This document shows, piece by piece, positions 23,020 through 34,200 of a stretch of DNA of 64,000 bases. Made by a program: the position numbers and the translations under genes. The notes beneath the pieces are model-generated. The model worked only from the letters and a program-made list of their open reading frames with translations, had not been told where the DNA came from and did no database searches. How positions within the stretch are numbered: the stretch's first letter is position 1; the number at the start of each line of letters is the position of its first letter. Source of the stretch: Pinus tabuliformis (lineage: Eukaryota > Streptophyta > Pinopsida > Pinales > Pinaceae); contig CM062818.1 in the NCBI GenBank assembly GCA_031772625.1, forward strand, positions 207,976,310 to 208,040,309. The letters are read 5' to 3'.

Positions 23020-26000
23020 CAGTGTGGAAAAATTTGTGATAAAGTCGTGATTAAATCAGCAAAGTCCGATTTTTTGGACTAGCCGATTTAATCGGCCGAC
23101 TTTTTGGTGATTTTTTTCCAATTGAAAAAATCAGGATTCGATTGAAAAAGTCGTGGAGCCTGCCCAGGGGGTAGATGAGTGAGGGAAAAGGCAAAAAAAA
23201 CACTCATTTTTCACTCTTCTTTCTGCCATTTGTCCCTATGGAGAGAGGAGGTGTTTGCCATTGCCCAATAGGAGGAGATTTCCTAGTTTTGTGGTTTGGA
23301 TTTGGAGATTTGTCCACTGCTCAACGTGAGAGATTTAAGGTGCCAATTTGCTACTGCCAGGTATGTATTTTAATTTCTCTCTTAGTCTTTGTTACACAAA
23401 TGGCTTCTTAAATATTTCTATTAGTTTGTTTTTAGCTTATTTTTGCTTAGAAATTTGAATCAAAACATTGTTTAGAATCTAGATTGAATCAAAACTTCAA
23501 CTTTCAACTTTCAAGAATCAAATGACAAAAATTCAAACCCTTGTTTAGTGAATCTAAGTGTGTTTCAGTGAGTGAGAAGAGGCATTTAAAATTTAAAATC
23601 AACAATTACATTTGTGTTTGCTTCTTATGTGATGGGCAATTTTTTATTTTTTTCAATTTTTTTTTTGTGCCCAAGTTCAAATTCAAATTCAAAGTCTTAA
23701 ACAAAATGCTAAGGAATTTGGACCCTATGTGGGAATATGGTGAACCTGATAGTATACCCGAATCTGGGTGGGTCAGTAGAATGTATTTGACTTGCAAGTT
23801 GTGTGGCAAGCATATGTCAGGGGGTGTCAACAAATTAAAATTCCATTTGGGGCAAATTTCGGGGCAAAATATAGAACTTTTCCCAAATCCAACTCCAAAA
23901 ATCATCCGGCATGCCATTAAATCATTGATGGATAAAGAGAAGAGCAAAGACACCAGGGCAGCAGTAACAAGCCAACTTGTAGGGGCCTCAAGAGTGTGGG
24001 GAAGTGAAAGTGGTTCTTTAGCATCACCTTCCACACCCACATGTCCCAACCCCTTAGCTTTCTCATCTTTGTTCCTAGAACCACCCCTGGTGCACAACCT
24101 GGCATCAAATCGACACTTAAAAAAAGGAAAAGGCAAAAGCTGACAGATTGGCCAGTAAGTGTCTTCTATGGAGTGATGTTCCTTTCAACATTGCCAAGAC
24201 AAACCCATTCTACCAACCTATGTTTGATGTTGTTGTTGTTGTTGGCCCGAGGTACAAAGCCCCTACCTTTGCAGAGTTGAGAGGGCCTCTTCTTCAAGAT
24301 GAAAAGGTTGATTGCACTGCTAGATTGGAGGAGTTTAGGGCATCATGGGAACACACTAGATGCACAGTGATGTCAGATGGTTGGACTAACCAAAAGGGTA
24401 GGACCCTTCTTAACTTCTTGGTTAGTTGTCCCAAGGGGACAATGTTTATGAAATTTGTTGATGCATCTGCACACATTAAAGATGCACGTTTATTATGTGA
24501 GTTGTTGGACATCTTCATTCAGGAAGTAGGTCCACAAAATGTTGTCCAAGTCATAACAGACAACGCTGCAAATTATGTTGTTGTTGGCAGGTTGCTTATG
24601 GAGAGGTATCCTAACTTGTTTTGGACACCTTGTGCTACTCATTGTATTGACTTGATGTTAGAGGATATAGGTAAGATTCCTCTTGTGAGGGATATTGTTG
24701 AATCATCTAGGAGCATAACAAAATTTATATATAATCATGCATCTATGCTTAGCTTGATGAGAAGATTCACCAACAACAAAGTGTTGGTGCATCCTGCCAT
24801 TACACAATTTGACACTACTTTCATATCTCTTCAGTCTCAGTTGAATTCTATGTGGGATTTGAAGAGCATGTTTCTTTCACAAGATTGGTGTGCTTTATCT
24901 ATTAGCCGCAAACTAGAGGGAAAGGGCATATGCATACTAGTTTCATATGATCAGAGCTTTTGGGCAGGGGTAGAGGACGTGTGTGCCATTTCAAAACCTT
25001 TGGTAAGGGTTCTTCCGTTGGTTGATGGAGACAGGCCCGCAATGGGCTACTTGTATGAGGCCATAGATAGGGCCAAAGAAGCCATTCGTGCTTACTATGA
25101 AGATAAGGGAGACGAGGGGTTAGAGAAACAATAGGTCATATGGAGAGTGATAGATGAGCGATGGAACAATACCCTCCATCGCCCCATTCATGCTACAGGT
25201 ATCTACCTCAACCCCGCATTTTCTTACTCCTGTGGTTTCAGATTTGATGCCGAGGTGATGGATGGATTCCTCACTTGTGTTGAGAGGATGGTGGCATCTG
25301 AGCAAGAACGTGAAGATATTTCTAAAGAAATGGAGATATATAGGATGGCAAGTGGCACATTTGGTTTTACCATGGCTATTAAGAATAGGACGACCAAAAT
25401 GCCAGGTAAGCTTTAGTTTGTTTCAACTTTCAACTTTCAAATTTCATAATTCATAATTCATTGTCTCTTCATAGTTTGCTTCAAGTTTAGAATTTCAATG
25501 TTTTAACTTTTTTTTAAGTTTCTCATTTTTCTTTTAACTTGTAGATGCTTGGTGGACAAGTTGTGGTGGCAAAGTACCCCATCTCCAAAATATTTCCATT
25601 CAGGTGCTCAGCCAAACATGTAGTTCCTCTAGGTGTGAACGCAACTGGAGTGTGTTTGACAAAATACACAGCAAAAAGCGCAACCAGTAAAAAAAATTCA
25701 AATTAAATTTTTGAATTCATTTTATTATTTTTAATATATAAATTTTTTAAATACTAATTTACAATCTATGACCCTAATACAGATTGGAGTCCCAACGCCT
25801 CAATGACATGATCTACATCTACTACAATCTTCGATTGTGGGTGAGACAACTTCAGGAAAAACCTGATGTGGAAGCCATCTCATTGGACAATATGGATACC
25901 ACTGTTGCAAGGAGCGAGACTGAGAGGTCGGCCATGGGCTCGATCCCTGATTGGTTAGAAGTGGATCCAGAGGCACTAGCGACAGAGGAGGTAGCAGTTG

Positions 26001-26634
26001 CAGGTGAGGGAGAGCAAGAGGTAGAGGAGGAGGAGGAGCAGGGTCATGAGGCAAAGCAGGAGGAGGATGAGGAGGAGCAGGGTCAAGAGCCAGAGTAGGA
26101 GGAGGAGGTGACACCATCTAGGATGAGTAGTAGCAGAGGACAAAGGCCACCTATGTTATTAGCTTATAGAGGACAACAGAGTCCTTTTGTAGCCCCAGGG
26201 GCAGGGCCTTCTTCCTCTAGAGGAAAAGGAAAAACCATTCCCTATTCCCATAAAAGGGGCTGAGGATCTCAGTGACTAATTACTTTATGACATGTAGATG
26301 ACTCATGATATACATTTATTATATTTTTTGTTGATTATTTGACTCGTGAAGGTTGAGACTGATACAGGACACAAAATTTAGGACTTGATTCACTATTTTG
26401 ATATGTGATGTAGCACTAGACTTCATATACATATTATATATTAGCTTTCTTTTCATGTTTATGAGAAAATACATTTATTTGATGTTGTGGATACTTTAGA
26501 TGCTAAAAAAATAAAATAAATGAATATTTTCGTATTTTTTTAATTTTGCCGACATTTTCGAAAACCTCCCAACTTTAACAACTTTTTCAATTTTTTGACT
26601 CGATTTAATCTTGACTTTGACTTTGTCCACATTG
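23020..26634 (+). mobile_element. hAT DNA transposon with transposase gene
   Basis: Starts CAGTGTGGA at 23020 and ends GTCCACATTG at 26634, an imperfect inverted repeat; subterminal GATTAAATC and AGTC words also mirror each other. Flanks are ATATTACC (23012-23019) and TTATTACC (26635-26642), an 8-bp duplication with one mismatch. The 3,615-bp element encodes a BED-finger/DUF659/hAT-dimerisation transposase on the plus strand. It is probably immobile because its gene is interrupted, but its ends are well preserved. Confidence 0.88.
23706..26098 (+). pseudogene. hAT transposase, three exons, interrupted
   Basis: Start chosen at ATG 23706 (MLRNLDPMWEYGEPDS). Domains in order: a BED-type zinc finger with CKLCGKHMSGGVNKLKFHL near 23795-23850; DUF659/RNase H-like core with MSDGWTNQKGRTLLNF (first catalytic Asp, codon 24376), VQVITDNAANYV (second Asp, 24559) and CATHCIDLMLEDIG; the conserved DERWNNTLHRPIHATGIYLN near 25150; the dimerisation block SQTCSSSRCERNWSVFDKIH (catalytic Glu, 25637); and a Glu-rich acidic tail. 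Intron 1 is 25406-25544 (GTAAGC...TAG) and intron 2 25687-25782 (GTAAAA...CAG). Two frame changes occur between about 24.0 and 24.15 kb, and there is one in-frame TAG at 25132. The rest is open, so decay is recent or the element was moved by a relative. Confidence 0.88.
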
Positions 26635-26761
26635 TTATTACCATACTAAATCACTCGTAAAATTTCGTGGAATTTGATTAGGTCTAGGGGTCATTTTTTA
26701 AATTTTTTAAATTTCCTGCAAAGCGGAAATTTGAATAAATCTTAATGTAATATGTAATAAG

Positions 26762-28167
26762 TGTTGAAGAATCTTAGGGCAAAGTAGTATAGTGTGATTC
26801 TTCGTTACTTGATAACAATTTGAGGAGTATTTTTACTTTTTCTTGTTAGCTTATTCTTCTTCTTATTATTATTAATGTATGTGTGTGTACCTCATCAAAC
26901 TGCTACCAAAACATAAGAACAAGAACACAAGATGTTGGCTCTCTGCCAGGGCCAAAACCTCTCTTCTCTTGAGAGGAAAACCCTTTCGTGAATTTCTCTT
27001 ATTGAAGCTTCTATTGATCAATGCCAAACCCTAAACCTGATAAGAATGATCCTCCAAGCACAAGTCAAGTCCTCTACTCTTTTCTTCATTTTGTTCCCCA
27101 ACACATAGGCTTCCTTCTTCCAACACTTTGCTCCTCAACACTTAGTCTCCCTTCTTTGTTTCTTGACTGAGCCTTCTAGATTAGGTGTTCCCCTTCTATC
27201 CCTTGCTCAAGTAGACTTCTTCTTCAAACGAGATCCTTCTTGAGATATGGATGTATGACTGTACTGTTGTTCTGCTACCCTAGTTTCTCGCACGTGTGGG
27301 AGGTTTGCTTGGTGTTGTATGCCCTTCTTTCCTTTGCTTGAGTGTCCTTCTTCTACGCTTGGGTGGGAGGCCTTGTAGGCCTAGATTTAGCCCCAGACAA
27401 GGATAGTTGGGTGACTGTGATAGTGTTGTTGTAATGACCGCAAGTTGCCCTCCTTTTCTCGCACGTGTGATTGTTATAAGCTTCGGATCAACGCTATTTA
27501 CTTCGCTCTCCTTCCTTTCTTTTTTGCTTGAGTGGGAGGCTCTTTAGGCCTATGATCTTAACCCATACAATGGAGTTTGTTTGTCTGTGATAGAGGGCTA
27601 CTATGACAGCAGATAGACCCTCTCCTTCTTCGCATGTGTGATTGTCTTTTAGCCCTAGAACAGTCGTTAAACCTTCAGCGTTTCTTCCTTCCTCTTCGCT
27701 ATACTTGGAAACCTCTTCCCTTGTCTTTTCGTACCCTTTACTCATCCTCTTTCTCGTTGATTTCAGAGATGATCTTGTTATCTTTTGAGGAGGTCGAATA
27801 GCTCCTTATATAGGAGTTTGTCTCTTTCTTTTAGGCCGACTAGAGGCCAACATGAAGACTTAAGGCCGACTTGCTTGACATAATTCAGATTGCTTCTTTT
27901 GATGGTGCCATTGCTTGGAGGAGACTTATGACTTTGCTTGGAGGACTTCTTATGACCCTAATACATATTCATACAAGGTGTAACATGCCCTTAAGGTCTT
28001 CAACCGTTTCTTTTGACTATTTGACTTACCTATAGCACTTTAACTACTGCTAGACCTATTTCAATGAGCAAGAAACTCATTGACATATATTATAAAATAA
28101 TATTTCTTTTCTTGAATAAATACAAATATAAAAATGAAGACCAAACCTAGTTACATTTCCTTCAACA
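26762..28167 (-). repeat. Left LTR of B (3' LTR of the element)
   Basis: TGTTGAAGAATCTTAGGGC to CCTTCAACA, followed by the inverted polypurine tract. Contains the hairpin CCTCTC...GAGAGG at 26958-26976 and three CACGTGTG-type words at 27291, 27462 and 27633, exactly 171 bp apart. Confidence 0.88.
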
Positions 28168-28187
28168 CTCCCTCTTAACTAGGGAGG
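28168..28187 (-). promoter_or_regulatory. Polypurine tract of B
   Basis: On the minus strand CCTCCCTAGTTAAGAGGGAG directly precedes the 3' LTR. The same motif is repeated at about 28762-28781 and, diverged, at 28727-28746. Confidence 0.75.
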
Positions 28188-30132
28188 TATTCATACAACA
28201 TTACAAGGTGTTTGGCTATTATCAATCTTTTAAGGATTCACATAAGAGAAACTGGATTTGTAATCATCTGTTATAGCATCATATCCATCAGCATTGTCAT
28301 AGTGCAAGGCCTTGACTAACAGCTCCATCTCTCTACGAGACCATGAGCTACAATGTTGGCGAGACCAATGATTTATAGACACCTTCATCATTGTCTCTCA
28401 AGGTACATACCCACCCGGGTGTTCACTGAGTATGACCTTCTAGGACTATTCTTATCTTGGGTTCCTAGCCCTCAAAGGATATCAATCCTCTTGCCTACTC
28501 TTGTCTTGAATGCCCTACACATCCTCAAAGAGTATCAAATGCCAGATGATTACCTAATCCTCCCATTCTTTCTTCCCAAGTGAAGACAATAATGTTGTGT
28601 CTATCTTGTGTCTACATTTCCATTCATGGCCTTCATCTAGGCTTACGGTTTTTAGTCTTGGTCTAGTGCATGACCCATGAAATGGAAAAACACAATTGTC
28701 ACTCCTTTGTAAGCAGGGGTGATCCAAAACTCCCTCTTGATCAGGGACATGTCTGAGCTCCCTCTTAACTAGGGACTCTTTCATTCATCAGCAACTTCTT
28801 CTTCGTGGGTCCTTCAGCTACTTGATCTCCTTCCTTTCTTTGATGTCATGAAGTCTTTTTTTTTCGAACTTCTTCTAGGTAGGACACCATTCATCGATCA
28901 CTTTCCATTTGTCATGTCATTGCTTCCTTCGTGAAAAGTGTCTTACTTACCATGTATCAAGTTTTCTTGTCATCTGGCTACTCCTTTGTCATATGTCCAT
29001 GCTTTGGAATACTTTTCTCATGGATGCTTCGTTGTACTTGCTAGTTTACATGCTTCGACCCAGTAGCCCATTATGACTTCATCCTGATATTGCTTCAACA
29101 TTGCTTTTCTTTTGTTGGATGGCTTCTTCATCACGACATCTTTGTAGAGTAGAATCAATTATCTGCATCTTTTATATCTTCAAGGCCTTCATAGGTGTCA
29201 AGGGTCCTCCCTTCCTTTGTCAGAGTTGTCCTGCCTTCTTTCAGGAGATATCTTCAAAGTATCTTGTCAAATAGTGATTCTCGGTGATCATGGTGCTCTT
29301 CACATGCTTGATCTCTTTCTTCATTTCTCCTTAGATAGATAGATCAACCATCTTATGCTTCTTGTGAGAGAATTTCTTCATTGCTTGCTTCCTGGTCTAG
29401 TCAGCATTTCTTCTTGCTTCGTAGTTAGCAATCTTATACTCCTTATGTGAGCATATTCTTTTGTTAACCTTCATTGCATTGTAGTACATGCCTTCAAGCA
29501 TGTTCTTGGTGAAAGAGATTCTTTCATACTTGATCATGTTATAGAACTATTCCCATGACTCAATAATATACAAATGACTAAAGTTTGATGCATACATACC
29601 TCATCTTGATTCTCCTTTGATCATCTTAACTTCATTTGGTTGTCCTTGGTGTGGCCCTTCTTGCTTCATCTTAGCTTGCCTGTATATCATCCTTTTCTTA
29701 AATCACATGAATGAGATTCCCAATGAGACATCTACTTTGATTCATGAACCTTCTTTTGAAGATTCCATCATAAGATCTTAAAGACCCTTATCTTGCAAAT
29801 GTTTCCTTTTTCTTTTGATGATCGAGGTCTTCTAAGATTCTTAATCATGATCAATTTTTCTTTCATCGTGGATGAGGCCCTATACTAGGTATCCTTCTTC
29901 TACATGAATATCTTGAGCTATATCCATCATGCTCCTATATTCTAGAAGATATTTCTACCCATGCATTTTTATTCTTATTGTAAATGCTACATCTTCATGA
30001 GTATCTAGAACTCTATGTACATCATGCTTCTAGATTTTAGAGGATGTTTCTAGCCATGCAATTTTATTCTATTCCTACATGCTCCTATACTACTCAAAAC
30101 TTTGAAAGAAAACTTGAAGTAAAGAGTTTGAC
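28188..30132 (-). other. Noncoding 3' region of B
   Basis: About 1.9 kb between gag and the polypurine tract with no pol motif in any frame. The 28340-28600 part is homologous to 36440-36700 of element C (in both, a GAATGGGAGGATTA-like and CATCTGGCATxxGA stretch), so it is a conserved noncoding module of the group. Confidence 0.6.
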
Positions 30133-31010
30133 CTAATCATAGTAGAGATCCGAAGGATCTTCCTTCTTTTGCTTCTTCCCTTCTTCTTTCACCTCTTGAG
30201 TTATGTGAGCTTCTTCCCTCTTTCTTTTGTTGTTGTTGTCCTTCTTAAGCTTAGGACAATTCCTTTTGTAATGTCCATATTCTTGGCATCCAAAACATTG
30301 GATTTTGGACATTTCTTTGTTGTTTGTTCTTCGTGGACCAAATTTTCCCTTTCTCTTGGCCATGCTAGCAAATGCTTGCTCCTTTGATCCCACACCTTCT
30401 TTTGCTTTAAGTTTGGTTTCCTCTGTCCTGCATAGAGACCACATTTCACTGAGAGTAATTGCTTTGTTCTTGGGATATATGCTTGATGTGAAGTTGCCCC
30501 AATCCTCAGGTAGAGCATTGAGTACTACAGTTGTCATCTCTTTGTCAGACATGACTTCCCCAAGCTCTTGAAGTTGATCTCTCATTTCAAAGATTTTCAT
30601 GAAGTAGGGAGCTATTTCTTCCTTTGTTATCTTCATCTTGTACAATTCATTCCTTAGAGATATTACTTCTCCGGTTGTGGATACCGAGAATAGCTCTACT
30701 AGCTTATCATAAATTTCTTTTGATGTCTCAAACTTGGAGATATAAGGAATGAGAGAGTCTTTGATTGATTCTATCAGAATCCTTTAAGCTCTTGTCTCAT
30801 CCTTATTGTACTTAGCTAAGGCTTGAGTTTGTTCCTTAGCAGGGATAGTGATATTCCCTTTGACATGTTCCAGGAGTTCATTCTCCTTGAAAAGTAGATC
30901 AATCCTCTTCTTCCATGCAAGAGAGTTATTGGTACCTACCAATTTATTGCTTTCCTTGCAAAAAGACATTGATGTATATTCAGAAGGGGACATGTACTTA
31001 CTTGATAGAT
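30133..31010 (-). pseudogene. Gag of copia element B
   Basis: Minus-strand gag, nucleocapsid-like. The N-terminal part (about 30784-31010) has SNKLVGTNNSLAWKKRIDLL and LLEHVKGNI, the UBN2-type gag start. The C-terminal open stretch (30133-30645) has PYFMKIFEMRDQLQELGEVM, then VLNALPEDWGNFTSSIY and the zinc knuckle CFGCQEYGHYKRNC, followed by a Lys/Glu-rich end. Homologous to gag of element D at 61867-62680. Not a single intact frame. Confidence 0.85.
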
Positions 31011-31347
31011 TTGAGATGTAGTGGATTTGTTTCCTCCTTGAAGACTTGATGGCTTGCCTTCCTTGGATCTTGATGTTCTTCAAGTTGCCTTCTCCAAGTG
31101 GACTTGCTTGATGATGAGATTTGCTTGATGACTTGTAGCCTGATGTAGGACCTGCTTCAATATGCTCTTCTTGGTAGGTGCCTTTGAGTAAGGCTTTTCT
31201 TCTTGCTATGTAGACCTCCTCGATGAATGATGGATTGTAGACCCTTCTTGTCCTTGAAGTGATTGAGACTTCTAGGCTTGGTGCTTCTACCATGTAGATG
31301 CTTCTACTTGATGAGTGTTCTTCAGTGGCCCTTTCCTTGATGTGTCA

Positions 31348-31364
31348 ACTTAGCTCTGATACCA
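31348..31364 (-). promoter_or_regulatory. tRNA primer-binding site of B
   Basis: Minus strand TGGTATCAGAGCTAAGT, directly inside the 5' LTR; initiator-Met tRNA type. It fixes the element's orientation. Confidence 0.88.
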
Positions 31365-32591
31365 TATTGAAGAATCTTAGGGCAAAGTAGTGTAGTGTGA
31401 TTCTTCGTTTCTTGATAACAATTTGTGGAGTATTTTTACTTTTTCTTTTTAGCTTATTCTTCTTCTTCTTATTAGTGTATGTGTGTGTACCTCATCAAAC
31501 TGCTACCAAAACATAAGAACAAGAACACAAGATGTTGGCTCTCTGCCAGGGCCAAAACCTCTCTTCTCTTAAGAGGAAAAACCTTTCGTGAATTTCTCTT
31601 ATTGAAGCTTCTATTGATCAATGCCAAACCCTAAACCTGATAAGAATGATCCTCCAAGCACAAGTCAAGTCCTCTACTCTTTTCTTCACTTTGTTTCCCG
31701 GCACATAGGCTTCCTTCTTTCGGCACTTTGCTCCTCAACACTTAGTCTCCCTTCTTTGTTTCTTGTCTAGAGATAGACCTTTATTGAGTGAGCCTTCTAG
31801 ATGAGGTGTTCCTCTTCTATCCCTTGCTCAAGTAGACTTCTTCTTCAAATGAGATCCTTCTTGATATATGGATGTATGACTATATTGTTGTTCTTCTGCC
31901 CTAGTTTCTCACACGTGTGGGAGGTTTGCTTGGTGTTGTATGCCCTTCTTTCCTTCGCTTGAGTGTCTTTCTTCTACGCTTGGGTGGGAGGCCTTGTAGC
32001 CCTAGATTTAGCCCCAAACAAGGATAAATGAGTGACTGTGATAGTGTTGTTGTAATGACCACAAGTTGCCCTCTTTTCTCACACGTGTGACTATTATAAG
32101 CTGCGGATCAGCCCTATTTACTTCACTCTCCTTCCTTTCTTTCTCGCTTGAGTGGGAGGCTCTTTAGGCCTATGATCTTAACCCAAACAATGGAGTTTGT
32201 TTGTCTGTGATAGAGGGCTACTATGACAGCAGAGAGACCCTCTCCTTCTTCGCACGTGTGACTGTCTTTTAGCCCTAGAACAATCCTTAAACCTTCAGCA
32301 TTTCTTCCTTCCTCTTCGCTATACTTGGAGACTTATTCCCTTGTCTCTTCATACCCTTTACTCGTCCTCTTTCTCGCTGATTTCAAAGATAATTTTGTTC
32401 TCTTTTGAGGAGGTGGAATGGCTCCTTATATAGGAGTTTGTCTCCTTCTTTTAGGCCGACTAGAGGCCGCCATGAAGACTTAAGGCCGACTTGCTTGACA
32501 TAATTCGGATTGCTTCTTTTGACGGTGCCATTGCTTCGAGGAGACTTATGACTTTGCTTGGAGGACTTCTTATGACCCTAATACATATTCA
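31365..32591 (-). repeat. Right LTR of B, part adjoining the primer site
   Basis: Starts TATTGAAGAATCTTAGGGC and matches 26762-27970. Interrupted at ATTCA (32587-32591) by element C and continues at 38484-38689. It repeats the three CACGTGTG words at 31912, 32082 and 32253. Confidence 0.88.
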
Positions 32592-34188
32592 TGTTGAAGA
32601 AAGGGTAACTAGGTTCGGTCTTCATAATGACATGATCTTTGTATTTGATGTAATAAAAGGAAATAAATTATTTTTGTAATCTTGCTACATGGGTTTCATG
32701 AGCAAGAAGTGTCTCTAGGTAAAAGACTTCTTGATGTCTTTAGGATTTTTTACTGTTATGTCAAAGAGTCGTGACATATATGGAGAAGCTCTTTAAGAGC
32801 CTATGTAAAATGTATTGGTGTCAAATCAGACCTCCAAGACCAAGAAGAATCCTCCAAGAGCAAGCTCACCGAAATCTACAAGCGAAACAACAAAGGAATG
32901 TTATGTCAGCTCCAAAATGAATTAATTAAGAAAAATGAAAGTCATGTCGGCTCAAGAAAGGGTCAAGACGGTTCACAAACTCACGTCGGCTTGTATATAT
33001 GGGGAAACTACTGTAAATACCCATGAAGGGTCAACGAAAAGAAAACAAGGAAATCTCACATTTGTCTCTTTGAATTTTTCGGGTGAAGAAGCTACAGTCA
33101 AGGAGGTATAGAGCTTGCTATCAAAGGAAAGGAATCTCGCACTGTCCTCTGAGTTTCTCGCATGAAAGGAGGAGCAAGACCACAGTGAATAAGGGCTTCT
33201 GTCTTAGGGCTTAGGAGCAATCAAGCAATACCTCAGATGTATGAGGAACTTCGCATTAATCTAAGATCTGGACAATCTCGGCATACCTGAAGGTGAATCT
33301 CTAATTGATGACGAAGTGATCTCACACGAATAGATCTCGGATGGACGAAGAGGACTGTGTATCTATTACAGTCTCGGCTTCATGAAGATTATGTTTGATC
33401 TCTGCATACGTATATATATGTATATCACATTCTCGGCATAACAAGGAGCTACAGCATCACTCACAGTCTCAGCGTATATAGAAGGTAAGGATCTCAGGGC
33501 AAGAATGTAACTACAACCTCGGTGAACCTGTTCCATGACAGAGGATGTATGTATGTGATGAAAGAACCTCAGATCTTGAATGTCCTCATATAGCCTCAGT
33601 CTCACTATCCCAGAACTTTTGTTATAACGTATACTTTTCGCTGTTCACAGTCAACATGATGATATCCCCAGCGAAAATTCAATGATGATTCAAGAATGGT
33701 GTAGCAGTAATGAAGCCCTCGGTACATTGATCAAGGGAGAGAATTAAGATCACAATGAAGATCTCAATAGAGACAAGATATCTCTGTAATATGATGAAGA
33801 GGCTATGATGAAGATCTCAGTGATACAATAGTGATGACTTCAACAGTGCAACGGTCATGACGATCTCAGCTAGGAAGAGGATAAGATGTCTTGGTCTTGG
33901 AGAGGCTAGCTATGTCAAGGGTCATGGTCTTGGTATTCGTCATTGAATCTCTATAAAAAGAATTTTGCATGGGTTTTCCTCTCCAAGAGGGAGAGGTTTT
34001 GGCCCTGGGAAAAAGCCAATCATGTGTTCTTGTCTCTTTTTGTTTTTGATAGCAGTTGGATGAAGCTAACATATACGTGTTAATAATGAAGTAAACATCA
34101 AGCAAAAAAAAGTTGTCTAAACACTTCACAAATTGTTATCATGTAACAAAGAATCAATGTGACTATGCCTACCCTAGATTCTTCAACA
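32592..34188 (+). repeat. Left LTR of C
   Basis: TGTTGAAGAAAGGGTAACTA to GATTCTTCAACA. Holds the hairpin CCTCTCC-AAGAG-GGAGAGG at 33978-33996 and a run of CTCGG-containing words at about 33260-33600. Confidence 0.92.
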
Positions 34189-34200
34189 TGGTATCAGAGG
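34189..34200 (+). promoter_or_regulatory. tRNA primer-binding site of C
   Basis: TGGTATCAGAGG immediately after the left LTR. Confidence 0.88.

Noticed and set aside
25800-26117. Proline-rich minus-strand frame
   Set aside because: Complement of the Glu-rich tail of the hAT transposase.
27494-27745. 83-codon minus-strand frame in the B LTR
   Set aside because: Lies wholly in LTR sequence that is open in one LTR only; no protein features.
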